DNA of 64,000 bases from assembly GCF_004801305.1 (NCBI RefSeq), contig NZ_SSOD01000009.1, positions 1 to 64,000 on the forward strand. Direction: 5' to 3'. The position numbers and the translations under genes are program-made. The stretch is from Pseudothauera rhizosphaerae. Lineage in GTDB: Bacteria; Pseudomonadota; Gammaproteobacteria; Burkholderiales; Rhodocyclaceae. The notes beneath the pieces are model-generated. The model had not been told where the DNA came from. It saw only the letters and a list, made by a program, of their open reading frames with translations, and searched no databases. Shown piece after piece: positions 1 through 7,938 of the stretch. The first letter of the stretch is position 1; the number at the start of each line of letters is the position of its first letter.

Positions 1-1
1 C

Positions 2-117
2 AGTCTGACGACCATAGCTGCTCGGTCCCACCCCTTCCCATCCCGAACAGGTCCGTGAAACGAGTACGCGCCCATGATAGTGAGGTTCCCCTCGCGAAAG
101 TAGGTCATCGTCAGACT
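2..117 (+). rRNA. rrf: 5S ribosomal RNA
   Basis: The 5S rRNA is a structural RNA of the large ribosomal subunit. Bases 2-11 (agtctgacga) are the exact reverse complement of 108-117, forming the closing helix I. The interior has the conserved 5S core (cccatcccgaac near 38-49) and a loop E/helix IV region ending in gcgaaagtagg. The length of about 116 nt fits. It is probably the last gene of an rrn operon whose 16S and 23S genes lie before the window. The strand follows from the direction of the conserved core. Confidence 0.93.
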
Positions 118-127
118 AACTCATACC

Positions 128-166
128 CCGAACGCCGCTCGATCCACGTGATCCAGCGGCGTTCGG
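128..166 (+). terminator. Hairpin after 5S rRNA, probable rrn terminator
   Basis: A perfect 12-bp stem (ccgaacgccgct at 128-139 with agcggcgttcgg at 155-166) sits 10 nt after the 5S gene. No real T-run follows, so it may be an RNA-processing or stability stem, or a terminator aided by another factor. Bases 167-278 after it hold no gene. Confidence 0.55.
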
Positions 167-278
167 CCGTCTACGCCACGCGTGTGCCGTAGTTGTCAGG
201 CAAATCCGCATCCACCGCGTATTCTCGAACCGTGCCTTGCGGCGCATACGAGATGAGAAAAGCTTGGAACATTGGACG

Positions 279-728
279 ATGAGTGCGGATCAACGAAACT
301 TCAACGAATTCTACGGCCACGATTTCGAGGACCTGCGGCCCGGCATGAGTGCCGCGTACGGGCGCACCGTCAGCGAGGCGGACATTCTGACCTTCGCCGG
401 CGTGTCCGGCGACACCAATCCGGTGCATCTGGATGGCGAATTTGCGGCGTCGACGATGTTCGGCGGGCGGATCGCGCACGGAATGCTGTCGGCCGCGTTC
501 ATTTCCACCGTGTTCGGGACCAAGCTGCCCGGGCCGGGTTGCATCTATCTGTCGCAGTCGCTGAAGTTCAAGGCACCGGTGAAGATCGGCGACACCGTCG
601 TCGCGCGGGTGACGGTCAAGGAGCTGGTGCCGGAGAAGCGGCGCGCGATCTTCGATACGGTGTGCACCGTGGATGGGAAAATCGTGCTCGAAGGGCAGGC
701 GGAAATCCTCGTGCCGGCGCGCGCCTGA
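279..728 (+). CDS. phaJ: MaoC-like (R)-specific enoyl-CoA hydratase
   Basis: This 149-aa protein is a single hot-dog-fold MaoC dehydratase. The family hydrates trans-2-enoyl-CoA to (R)-3-hydroxyacyl-CoA, often feeding fatty-acid intermediates into polyhydroxyalkanoate synthesis. The hydratase-2 signature is clear: D-x-N-P-x-H (SGDTNPVHLD) followed by FGGRIAHGML, which supply the catalytic Asp and His. The ATG at 279 (MSADQRNF) is preferred over an upstream in-frame ATG at 237 because family homology begins there. No PHA synthase gene is nearby, so the PHA role is family inference. It stands alone between the rRNA gene and a shared terminator facing folE2. Confidence 0.85.
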   Translation: MSADQRNFNEFYGHDFEDLRPGMSAAYGRTVSEADILTFAGVSGDTNPVHLDGEFAASTMFGGRIAHGMLSAAFISTVFGTKLPGPGCIYLSQSLKFKAPVKIGDTVVARVTVKELVPEKRRAIFDTVCTVDGKIVLEGQAEILVPARA

Positions 729-743
729 AAGCTGCGCACACAA

Positions 744-779
744 AAGAGGCGGCTACCGCGAACGCGGCAGCCGCCTCTT
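744..779. terminator. Bidirectional terminator between phaJ and folE2
   Basis: An 11-bp stem (aagaggcggct at 744-754 with agccgcctctt at 769-779) has an inner ccgcg/cgcgg pairing. It lies between the convergent 3' ends of the hydratase gene and folE2, with an A-rich run on its left that becomes a short U-run for the minus strand. Confidence 0.7.
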
Positions 780-797
780 GGCATTGTGCGTGCCTGC

Positions 798-1607
798 TCA
801 GCCGGCGCGGCGCTTGTCGCGTTCGATGAGCGCGTAGGCCGAGTGGTTGTGGATGGATTCGAAGTTTTCCGATTCCACCACGTAGGCGTCGATGCGCGGT
901 TCGGCATTGAGCAGGCCGGCCACGTCGCGCACCATGTCCTCGACGAATTTGGGATTGTCGTAGGCGCGCTCGGTGACGAACTTCTCGTCCGGGCGCTTGA
1001 GCAGGCCGTAGAGTTCGCAGGAGGCTTGGCTTTCGACCAGTTGGATGAGATCCTCGATCCACAGATGCGCGTTGATGGTGGCAGTCACGGTGACGTGCGA
1101 GCGCTGATTGTGCGCACCGTACTCGGAGATCTTCTTGGAGCACGGGCACAGGCTGGTGACCGGAACCACGATCTTCATGTCGAACTGGTAGCGTCCGCCT
1201 TCGCGGATTTCGCCGGTGAAGGTGACCTCGTAGTCCATCAGGCTCTGCACGCCGGAAATCGGCGCCGACTTGTTGATGAAGTAGGGGAAGGTCATCTCGA
1301 TGTGGCCGGTTTCCGCTTCGAGGCGCTTGACCATCTCGCGCAGCATGGGCTCGAAGGACTCGACCGATATCTCGCGTTCGTTGCCGTTGAGGATCTCGAC
1401 GAAGCGCGACATGTGGGTGCCCTTGAAATTGTGGGGCAGCCCAACGTACATGTTGAATACCGCAATGGTGTGCTGGACGCCAACGTTCTTGTCCTTGACG
1501 CGGATCGGGTGACGGATGGCCTTGATGCCGACCTTGTTGATGGCGATCTGGCGGCTGTCGGCGCTATTCTGGACGTCCGGGATGGCGTGCGCCTCTACGG
1601 GTTTCAT
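798..1607 (-). CDS. folE2: GTP cyclohydrolase FolE2 (type IB)
   Basis: The 269-aa enzyme converts GTP to 7,8-dihydroneopterin triphosphate, the first step of folate synthesis and a source of queuosine precursor. The type IB signature is present: [10 protein letters not shown] near the N-terminus, [20 protein letters not shown] containing the catalytic Cys, and a C-terminal [17 protein letters not shown] block. The start at 1607 ([13 protein letters not shown]) matches the family; an in-frame ATG at 1673 would add an unrelated extension. FolE2 enzymes work with metals other than zinc, and in some bacteria folE2 is induced under zinc limitation. I did not recognise a Zur box here. Confidence 0.95.
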   Translation of the reverse strand: MKPVEAHAIPDVQNSADSRQIAINKVGIKAIRHPIRVKDKNVGVQHTIAVFNMYVGLPHNFKGTHMSRFVEILNGNEREISVESFEPMLREMVKRLEAETGHIEMTFPYFINKSAPISGVQSLMDYEVTFTGEIREGGRYQFDMKIVVPVTSLCPCSKKISEYGAHNQRSHVTVTATINAHLWIEDLIQLVESQASCELYGLLKRPDEKFVTERAYDNPKFVEDMVRDVAGLLNAEPRIDAYVVESENFESIHNHSAYALIERDKRRAG

Positions 1608-1679
1608 AGGCTGTTCTCTGCAAGAAGCTTGTGGCTGCTGGGGAATGTGGGTGCATCCTAGCATTCCCGACAAAAACGC

Positions 1680-3542
1680 TCAATTATTGGCCGGATAGGC
1701 TCGCTCAATGGCTGCCAGCACACCATCGGCATCGAGGCCGACCGCGTGCAGCAACTGGGCCTGGTCGCCATGGTCGACGAAGCGGTCCGGCAGGCCCAGG
1801 CGTAGCAGGCGGGGACGCTTCGCCAGGCCGTCGAGTACGCGGGCGACTTCGCTGCCTGCGCCGCCGATGACTGCGTTCTCCTCCAGCGTCACCAGCAGCT
1901 CGTGGGAGGCGGCCAGTTCGGCGATCAGCGCCTCGTCGAGCGGTTTGACGAAGCGCATATTCGCCACCGTGGCGTCCAGGCGCTCCCCGACGGTTTCCGC
2001 GGTCGGCACCAGGCTGCCGAAGGCGAGCAGCGCGATGCGCTTGCCGCTGCGGCGCACTTCTCCCTTGCCGATGGGCAGGGCGCCCATCGCCGCCTGGGGC
2101 GCAACGCCGGGACCGCTGCCCCGTGGATAGCGCACCGCGCTGGGGCCGTCGTGCTGAACGGCAGTGTAGAGCATCTGGCGACACTCGTTTTCGTCCGCTG
2201 GCGCCATGATGAGCATGTTGGGCACACAGGCGAGGAATGACAGGTCGAAGGCGCCGTGGTGGGTCGCGCCGTCGGCACCGACCAGGCCGCCGCGGTCGAT
2301 GGCCAGCACCACCGGCAGGTTCTGCAGGGCGATGTCGTGAATGAGCTGGTCATAGGCGCGCTGCAGGAAGGTGGAGTAGATCGCCACCACCGGCTTCAGC
2401 CCTTCGCAGGCGAGGCCGGCGGCGAAGGTCAGGGCGTGCTGCTCGGCGATTCCCACATCGTAGTAGCGTCCGGGGTATTCCCTGGCGAAGCGCACCAGGC
2501 CGGAGCCTTCGCGCATGGCCGGGGTGATGCCGACGATGCGTGGGTCGGCGGCAGCCATGTCGCACAGCCAGTCGCCGAAGACCTGGGTGTAGGTAGGCTT
2601 GCCGCCCCCGGCGCTGCTCTGGATGCCGGCGGTGTGGTCGAACTTGGATACGCCGTGGTAGAGGATGGGGTCGGCTTCGGCGAGCTTGTAGCCCTGCCCC
2701 TTGCGGGTGATGACGTGCAGGAACTGTGGCCCCTTGAGGCGGCGCAGGTTCTGCAGCGTGGGAATCAGCGCGTCCAGGTCGTGACCGTCGATGGGGCCGT
2801 AATAGTGGAAGCCGAATTCCTCGAACAGGGTGCCGGGTGTGATCAGGCCCTTGACGTGCTCCTCGACGCGGCGCGCGAAGTCGAGCATGGGCGGCGCGAC
2901 GCCGAGCACCTTCTCGCCGGCGCGGCGCGCGGCATTGTAGGTCGAACCCGACATCAGGCGCGCGAGGATCTTGGTCAGCGACCCCACCGGCGGGGAGATC
3001 GACATCTCGTTGTCGTTGAGGATCACCAGCAGGTTGACGTCGCTGATGTCGCCGGCGTTGTTGAGCGCCTCGAAAGCCATGCCGGCACTCATGGCGCCGT
3101 CGCCGATCACCGCGATCGCGCGGCGGTCCTCGCCGCGGTCGCGGGCGGCAACCGCCATGCCGAGCGCGGCCGAGATGGAGGTGGAGGAGTGGGCGGTGCC
3201 GAAAGTGTCGTACTCGCTCTCGCAGCGCCGCGGAAAGCCCGAAATACCGCCCCAGTGGCGCAGGCCGGCCATGGCCTCGCGCCGCCCCGTGAGCACCTTG
3301 TGGCCGTAGGTCTGGTGGCCCACGTCCCAGACGATGCGGTCTTCCGGGGTGTCGAAGACGTAATGCAGGGCGATGGTCAGTTCCACCGTGCCCAGGTTGG
3401 ACGACAGATGCCCGCCGGTCTTCGACACCGACTCGATCAGGAAGGCGCGCAGTTGGTCGGCCAGGGGGCGCAGTTCACGGCGGTCGAGGGCACGGAGGTC
3501 GCCCGGGCTGGTGATGCGTTCCAGGAGTGGATAGGGGGACAT
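1680..3542 (-). CDS. dxs: 1-deoxy-D-xylulose-5-phosphate synthase
   Basis: This 620-aa cytoplasmic, thiamine-diphosphate-dependent enzyme joins pyruvate and glyceraldehyde-3-phosphate to make DXP, the entry step of the MEP isoprenoid pathway. It starts [10 protein letters not shown], has the N-terminal [12 protein letters not shown] block, the ThDP motif [15 protein letters not shown]...LNDNEMSI, and the central [17 protein letters not shown] block carrying the catalytic Glu. Its length equals that of E. coli Dxs. It lies 20 nt downstream of ispA and is the last gene of an xseB-ispA-dxs operon, an arrangement common in proteobacteria. Confidence 0.97.
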   Translation of the reverse strand: MSPYPLLERITSPGDLRALDRRELRPLADQLRAFLIESVSKTGGHLSSNLGTVELTIALHYVFDTPEDRIVWDVGHQTYGHKVLTGRREAMAGLRHWGGISGFPRRCESEYDTFGTAHSSTSISAALGMAVAARDRGEDRRAIAVIGDGAMSAGMAFEALNNAGDISDVNLLVILNDNEMSISPPVGSLTKILARLMSGSTYNAARRAGEKVLGVAPPMLDFARRVEEHVKGLITPGTLFEEFGFHYYGPIDGHDLDALIPTLQNLRRLKGPQFLHVITRKGQGYKLAEADPILYHGVSKFDHTAGIQSSAGGGKPTYTQVFGDWLCDMAAADPRIVGITPAMREGSGLVRFAREYPGRYYDVGIAEQHALTFAAGLACEGLKPVVAIYSTFLQRAYDQLIHDIALQNLPVVLAIDRGGLVGADGATHHGAFDLSFLACVPNMLIMAPADENECRQMLYTAVQHDGPSAVRYPRGSGPGVAPQAAMGALPIGKGEVRRSGKRIALLAFGSLVPTAETVGERLDATVANMRFVKPLDEALIAELAASHELLVTLEENAVIGGAGSEVARVLDGLAKRPRLLRLGLPDRFVDHGDQAQLLHAVGLDADGVLAAIERAYPANN

Positions 3543-3562
3543 GTCGGGGGAGATGGGATGGT

Positions 3563-4462
3563 TCAGAACGACCGCCGCGCGATGTATTCGGCCAGCGCCC
3601 GCAGGTGGATGGCGCGCGCGCCGAAAGGGGCGAGCGTGGCACAGGCGTCGGCGAGGAGCTCCTCGGCGTGCCGCTTGGCGTCGCCGATGCCGAGCAGGCT
3701 GACATAGGTCGGCTTGTCCTGTTCGGCATCCTTGCCCGCGGTCTTGCCGAGGGTGGCGGTGTCGGCTTCCGCGTCGAGGATGTCGTCGACAACCTGGAAC
3801 AGCAGGCCGATCTGCTTGCCGTAGTGGTCCAGCCGTTCGAGTTCGTCCGCCGGCAGCGGGTGGCCGGCGCGTGCGCCCAGCAGCACCGCGGCGCGGATCA
3901 GGGCACCGGTCTTGTGGATGTGCATGAATTCGAGCTCGGCGCGGCTCAACTGCTTGCCTACCGCGGCGAGATCGATGGCCTGCCCGCCCGCCATGCCCTG
4001 TGAGCCCGAGGCCCGCGCCAGCAGGGCGAGCATGGCCAACTGGTCGGCGGGCACATCGGCCACCGGTGCGTCGGCAAGCAGTTCGAAGGCGCGCGTCTGC
4101 AGTGCGTCGCCCACCAGCAGGGCGGTGGCCTCGTCGTACTCCACGTGCACGGTGGGTTTGCCCCGGCGCAGCACGTCGTCGTCCATGCACGGCATGTCGT
4201 CGTGCACCAGGGAATAGACGTGGATCAGTTCCACCGCACAGGCGATGCGGTCGAGGCGAGGGGGATCGGCGTCGACCAGATGCCCGGCGCCATGGACCAG
4301 CAGCGGACGCACGCGCTTGCCGCCGCCCAGCGCCGCATAGCGCATCGCCTCGTGCAGGCGGTCGGGCGGACGGCTGGCGGGCGGCAGCAGGGTTTCCAGC
4401 GCGCTTTCTGTACGCTGCTGGATGCTTGTCATCCAGTGGACGAAGTCGGGCCGGGCGCTCAT
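3563..4462 (-). CDS. ispA: Farnesyl diphosphate synthase (geranyltranstransferase)
   Basis: The 299-aa short-chain prenyltransferase condenses isopentenyl diphosphate with dimethylallyl and geranyl diphosphates to make farnesyl diphosphate, precursor of quinone tails and undecaprenyl carrier. The first Asp-rich motif appears as [17 protein letters not shown] and the second as [22 protein letters not shown] and GGQAIDL are also conserved. The start codon overlaps the end of xseB by 4 bases, indicating translational coupling. The product feeds on the isoprenoid units whose synthesis begins with the neighbouring dxs. Confidence 0.96.
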   Translation of the reverse strand: MSARPDFVHWMTSIQQRTESALETLLPPASRPPDRLHEAMRYAALGGGKRVRPLLVHGAGHLVDADPPRLDRIACAVELIHVYSLVHDDMPCMDDDVLRRGKPTVHVEYDEATALLVGDALQTRAFELLADAPVADVPADQLAMLALLARASGSQGMAGGQAIDLAAVGKQLSRAELEFMHIHKTGALIRAAVLLGARAGHPLPADELERLDHYGKQIGLLFQVVDDILDAEADTATLGKTAGKDAEQDKPTYVSLLGIGDAKRHAEELLADACATLAPFGARAIHLRALAEYIARRSF

Positions 4463-4698
4463 GGGTGGGCCTCGTCCTCGGGCGGCAGGGGCTGCAGGGC
4501 ATCGCCTTCGAGGATGCGGACACGGTCTTCGGCCTGCGCCAGCATGTGCTGGCAGAACTTGAGCAGGCCGACGCCCCTCTGATAGCACTCGAGGGCACGT
4601 TCCAGCGGGAGGTCGCCGGATTCCATCTCGCGTACGATGGCCTCGAGCTCGGTGACGGCGGATTCGAAGTTTTCCGGGGCTGGCGCCGTTGTTGCCAT
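4459..4698 (-). CDS. xseB: Exodeoxyribonuclease VII small subunit
   Basis: The 79-aa protein is the helical small subunit of exonuclease VII, which joins several XseB copies to each XseA to degrade single-stranded DNA. The family pattern [20 protein letters not shown] followed by [19 protein letters not shown] is clear, and length is usual. It is the first gene of the xseB-ispA-dxs operon. xseA is not in the window. The region 4699-4825 is a divergent promoter region shared with the Rieske oxygenase; it contains a small palindrome, ggtca-N3-tgacc, at 4752-4764. Confidence 0.95.
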   Translation of the reverse strand: MATTAPAPENFESAVTELEAIVREMESGDLPLERALECYQRGVGLLKFCQHMLAQAEDRVRILEGDALQPLPPEDEAHP

Positions 4699-4825
4699 TG
4701 ATCAATACCGTCCGGCGTAAAGGAGGAAAAATAACCGATTGCGCTCTTGGCGGTCAAACTGACCCTGGCTTACACTTACCCGTTTGTTTATCCGGATTTC
4801 TGGCCCACTAGAGGAGGTTCGGGGG

Positions 4826-5926
4826 ATGTCCGACATCGCTTCCAAGGCTCGCCTGGCCCCGGCTGTTTCGCAACTGCCGGTTTCGTGGTACTTCGACGAG
4901 AAAATCTTCGAACTGGAGAAGAAGCTCCTCTTCGATGCGAGTCCGGGGTACGTTGGCCATGAGCTGATGGTACCGGAAGTCGGCAGCTACCGTTCGCTCG
5001 AGTGGCTGGATCACGCCAAGCTGCTGTTCCGCACCGGCGAGGGCGTGCACCAGCTCTCCAATGTCTGCCGCCACCGCCAGGCCATCATGCTGCAGGGCGC
5101 CGGCAAGACCGACAACATCGTTTGTCCGATCCACCGCTGGACCTATGACCGGCAGGGTTCGCTGCTGGGCGCGCCGCACTTTCCCGAGAATCCCTGCCTG
5201 AACCTCAAGCGCGACGCGCTGGAGAACTGGAACGGGCTGCTGTTCAAGGGGCCGCGTTCGGCCGGGGCGGATCTGGCCGGCATGCAGGTGGCGGGGGAAT
5301 TCGACTTCACCGGCTACAAGCTCGACCGCGTCGAAATCCACGAGTGCAACTACAACTGGAAGACCTTCATCGAGGTGTACCTGGAGGATTACCACGTGGT
5401 GCCCTACCACCCGGGCTTGGGCAACTTCGTTACCTGTGACGACCTGAGCTGGCAGTTCGGCGAGTGGTATTCGGTGCAGCGCGTGGGCATCACCTCGCTG
5501 GCCAAGTCCGGCTCCCCGGTGTACGAGAAGTGGCAGAAGGCGGTGCGCGACTACTACGGTGAGAAGAAGCCGGCGCAGGGCGCGGTATGGCTCACCTACT
5601 ACCCCAACATCATGGTGGAGTGGTATCCCCATGTGCTGGTGGTGAGCACGTTGATCCCCACCGACGTCCATAAGACCACCAACGTGGTGGAGTTCTACTA
5701 CCCGGAGGACATCGTCGAGTTCGAGCGCGAGTTCGTCGAGGCCGAGCAGGCCGCCTACATGGAGACGGCCATCGAGGATGACGACATCGGCGAGCGCATG
5801 GACCGCGGGCGGCTCGCGCTGCTCAGGGAAGGGCGCAACGAGGTGGGGCCCTACCAGTCGCCGTTCGAGGACGGCATGCAGCATTTCCACGAGTTCTATC
5901 GCCGGCTCGTCGAGCCGCATCTCTGA
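4826..5926 (+). CDS. Rieske non-heme iron oxygenase, alpha subunit-like
   Basis: This 366-aa protein has the layout of a ring-hydroxylating oxygenase large subunit. An N-terminal Rieske [2Fe-2S] domain has Cys81-x-His83 and Cys100-x2-His103 (VCRHRQ then CPIHRW). A C-terminal catalytic domain has the mononuclear-iron motif region EDYHVVPYHPG. The substrate cannot be told from sequence; family members act on aromatics, choline-like amines or lipids. The ATG at 4826 is chosen because gaggagg at 4811-4817 is ideally placed upstream. No reductase, ferredoxin or beta subunit gene is adjacent, so it would depend on an electron donor encoded elsewhere. A terminator follows directly. Confidence 0.88.
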   Translation: MSDIASKARLAPAVSQLPVSWYFDEKIFELEKKLLFDASPGYVGHELMVPEVGSYRSLEWLDHAKLLFRTGEGVHQLSNVCRHRQAIMLQGAGKTDNIVCPIHRWTYDRQGSLLGAPHFPENPCLNLKRDALENWNGLLFKGPRSAGADLAGMQVAGEFDFTGYKLDRVEIHECNYNWKTFIEVYLEDYHVVPYHPGLGNFVTCDDLSWQFGEWYSVQRVGITSLAKSGSPVYEKWQKAVRDYYGEKKPAQGAVWLTYYPNIMVEWYPHVLVVSTLIPTDVHKTTNVVEFYYPEDIVEFEREFVEAEQAAYMETAIEDDDIGERMDRGRLALLREGRNEVGPYQSPFEDGMQHFHEFYRRLVEPHL

Positions 5927-5949
5927 GCGGCCGGCAGGCGAGGACGAAG

Positions 5950-5971
5950 CCGGGCGCAGGCCCGGTTTTTT
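5950..5971 (+). terminator. Intrinsic terminator after the Rieske oxygenase gene
   Basis: The stem ccgggc (5950-5955), loop gcag and gcccgg (5960-5965) is followed by six T residues (5966-5971), a textbook plus-strand terminator between the oxygenase gene and the convergent ispH. Confidence 0.88.
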
Positions 5972-5981
5972 CATGGCCGCC

Positions 5982-6920
5982 TCAGGCGCCCTGCTGCAAC
6001 TCCTTCGGCAGCGGGAAGGTGATCCTCTCGGGTACCCCCTCGAGTTGGCGGACCGTGCCGGCGCCCAGTTCCTTCAGGCGGTCGATGACCGCCTCCACCA
6101 GCACCTCCGGGGCCGACGCGCCGGCGGTCACGCCGATGCGGCGCTTGCCCGCCAGCCAGGCGGGGTCGATGCCGTCCGCGTTGTCCACCAGATAGGCCGG
6201 TACGCCGCGCAGGGCCGCCACTTCGCGCAGGCGGTTGGAATTGGAACTGTTCCTGGAGCCGACCACGAACACCACGTCGGCCTGCGGCGCCAGGAATTTC
6301 ACCGCGTCTTGGCGGTTCTGCGTGGCATAGCAGATGTCGTCCTTCTTGGGGCCGGCGATGGCCGGGAAGCGCTCGCGCAGGGCGGCGACGATGGCCGCCG
6401 CGTCGTCCATGGACAGGGTGGTCTGGGTGACGTAGGCGAGTTGCTCGGGGGTGCGCACCTGCAGGCCGGCCACGTCGGCCACGGATTCCACCAGATGGAT
6501 GCCGTCGCCCACCTGGCCCATGGTGCCTTCCACCTCCGGGTGGCCCTTGTGGCCGATCATGACGATCTCGCGCCCGGCGGCATGCTGGCGCGCGACCTCC
6601 AGATGGACCTTGGTGACCAGCGGGCAGGTGGCGTCGAACACGCGCAGGCCGCGGCGTTCGGCGTCGGCACGCACCGCCGGCGAGACGCCGTGGGCGCTGA
6701 AAATGACGGTGTTGCCGGCCGGCACTTCGTCCAGTTCCTCGACGAAGACCGCACCCTTGGCGCGCAGGTCGTCCACCACGAACTTGTTGTGTACCACTTC
6801 GTGGCGCACGTAGATGGGCGCGCCGAAGCGCGCCAGCGCCCGTTCGACGATCTCGATGGCGCGCTCCACGCCGGCACAGAAGCCGCGCGGGTTGGCGAGC
6901 AGCACTTCCTTGTCGTTCAT
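5982..6920 (-). CDS. ispH: 4-hydroxy-3-methylbut-2-enyl diphosphate reductase
   Basis: The 312-aa iron-sulfur enzyme carries out the last MEP-pathway step, reducing HMBPP to isopentenyl and dimethylallyl diphosphates. The three cluster cysteines lie in [19 protein letters not shown] and [10 protein letters not shown]. The catalytic Glu lies in [10 protein letters not shown], and SSNSNRL binds the diphosphate. The start at 6920 gives [17 protein letters not shown]. It lies downstream of fkpB and lspA, a common betaproteobacterial order (ileS-lspA-fkpB-ispH), separated from fkpB here by an 80-bp gap that carries a dispersed repeat. Confidence 0.97.
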   Translation of the reverse strand: MNDKEVLLANPRGFCAGVERAIEIVERALARFGAPIYVRHEVVHNKFVVDDLRAKGAVFVEELDEVPAGNTVIFSAHGVSPAVRADAERRGLRVFDATCPLVTKVHLEVARQHAAGREIVMIGHKGHPEVEGTMGQVGDGIHLVESVADVAGLQVRTPEQLAYVTQTTLSMDDAAAIVAALRERFPAIAGPKKDDICYATQNRQDAVKFLAPQADVVFVVGSRNSSNSNRLREVAALRGVPAYLVDNADGIDPAWLAGKRRIGVTAGASAPEVLVEAVIDRLKELGAGTVRQLEGVPERITFPLPKELQQGA

Positions 6921-6959
6921 CTGTCCTTGCTCTCTGTTGGTCCGCCGGTGGGGCAGATG

Positions 6960-6986
6960 CCCTTCGACAGGCTCAGGGCGAACGGG
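6960..6986. repeat. Dispersed palindromic repeat in the ispH-fkpB gap
   Basis: The 27 bases at 6960-6986 (beginning cccttcgacaggctcaggg and ending gaacggg) match a short repeat that I recall as widespread in GC-rich proteobacterial intergenic regions. It has partial dyad symmetry. The recognition is from memory, and no second copy was noticed in this window. It interrupts an otherwise tight gene cluster without breaking a gene. Confidence 0.55.
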
Positions 6987-7000
6987 ATTGCCTCTCTTCG

Positions 7001-7429
7001 CTACAGGATGCCGATCACTTCCACCTCGAAGCGGATGGATTTGCCGGCCAGCGGGTGGTTGAAGTCGATCAGCGCGGATTGGGCGTCGATCTCGCGTACC
7101 AGACCCGAGTAGCGCGAACCGTCCGGCGCGGTGAATTCCATGATGCTCAGCGCTTCGATGTCCTCGTCCGGCATGTGCTCGCGTTTGACCCGTTCGACGA
7201 GATCCTCGCGCCACGAGCCGAAAGCCTGCTCGGCGGCCAGCTCGAACGCCTTGCGCTGGCCCACCTGCAGGCCGGCGATCAGCCCTTCCAGCGTGGGCAG
7301 CAATTCGCCCGTGCCCAGTTGCAGCGTGGCCGGCGTGCCCTCGAAGGTGCTGACCAGCGGCTGGCCGTTGTCCAGTGCGATGCGGTAGTGCAGGGTGACG
7401 AGGTTGTCGGGTTGGACGGTCTGGCTCAC
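7001..7429 (-). CDS. fkpB: FKBP-type peptidyl-prolyl cis-trans isomerase
   Basis: The 142-aa protein is a SlyD/FkpB-type FKBP with an inserted chaperone flap. It accelerates proline isomerisation and helps folding in the cytoplasm. Family features are [32 protein letters not shown] and the C-terminal [18 protein letters not shown] block. The start is a GTG at 7429 (MSQTVQPDN) that overlaps the lspA stop codon as GTGA. This shows translational coupling and excludes longer upstream extensions. It lacks the metal-binding His-rich tail of SlyD. Confidence 0.93.
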   Translation of the reverse strand: MSQTVQPDNLVTLHYRIALDNGQPLVSTFEGTPATLQLGTGELLPTLEGLIAGLQVGQRKAFELAAEQAFGSWREDLVERVKREHMPDEDIEALSIMEFTAPDGSRYSGLVREIDAQSALIDFNHPLAGKSIRFEVEVIGIL

Positions 7430-7938
7430 GCATGGTTCTCCTGGTTGGGGTCGCGGGCGGGCGAACGGAAGCTCGCCCACAGCATCAGCGCCACGCCGGC
7501 GGTGATTGCCGAATCGGCGAGGTTGAAGGCCGGCCAACTGAAGCGGCCGATATAGAAGTGCAGGAAGTCCACCACCGCGCCGTGCATCAGGCGGTCCACC
7601 ACGTTGCCCAGCGCGCCGCCGATGATCAGCACGAAGGCCGTGGGCAGCAGACGTTCGCGCTGGTGGCGGCGCAGCAACGCAGTGAGCCAAGCGCAGATCA
7701 GTGCCGCCAGGCCGGTGAAGAACCAGCGCTGCCAGCCGGGCTGGCCGGCCAGGAAGCTGAAGGCCGCGCCGGGGTTGTAGACCAGCACCAGGTCGAAGAA
7801 GGGCGTCACCGGCACGGCTTCGCCGTATTCCAGGCGGCCCAGCACGAGCTGCTTGGTGAGCTGGTCGAGCACGGCCACCAGCAGGGCGAGGCCCAGCCAG
7901 CCCGCCATGCGCGCCGACAGCAGGCGCTCGTCAGGCAT
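7426..7938 (-). CDS. lspA: Prolipoprotein signal peptidase (signal peptidase II)
   Basis: The 170-aa inner-membrane aspartic protease removes signal peptides from diacylglyceryl-modified prolipoproteins. Four membrane segments are visible. The catalytic Asp pair lies in [17 protein letters not shown] and in [24 protein letters not shown] is also conserved. The start at 7938 ([13 protein letters not shown]) overlaps the 3' end of ileS by 8 bases, giving a normal family length. An in-frame ATG further upstream lies deep inside ileS and is unlikely. Confidence 0.95.
   Translation of the reverse strand: MPDERLLSARMAGWLGLALLVAVLDQLTKQLVLGRLEYGEAVPVTPFFDLVLVYNPGAAFSFLAGQPGWQRWFFTGLAALICAWLTALLRRHQRERLLPTAFVLIIGGALGNVVDRLMHGAVVDFLHFYIGRFSWPAFNLADSAITAGVALMLWASFRSPARDPNQENHA

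Noticed and set aside
167-743. Minus-strand frame opposite the MaoC-like hydratase gene
   Set aside because: Antisense to a conserved hydratase; no start signal or domain.
1680-4757. A single 1025-residue open frame covering dxs, ispA and xseB on the minus strand
   Set aside because: Only the dxs part resembles a protein. The frame stays open upstream by chance in GC-rich DNA; ispA and xseB are read in their own frames.
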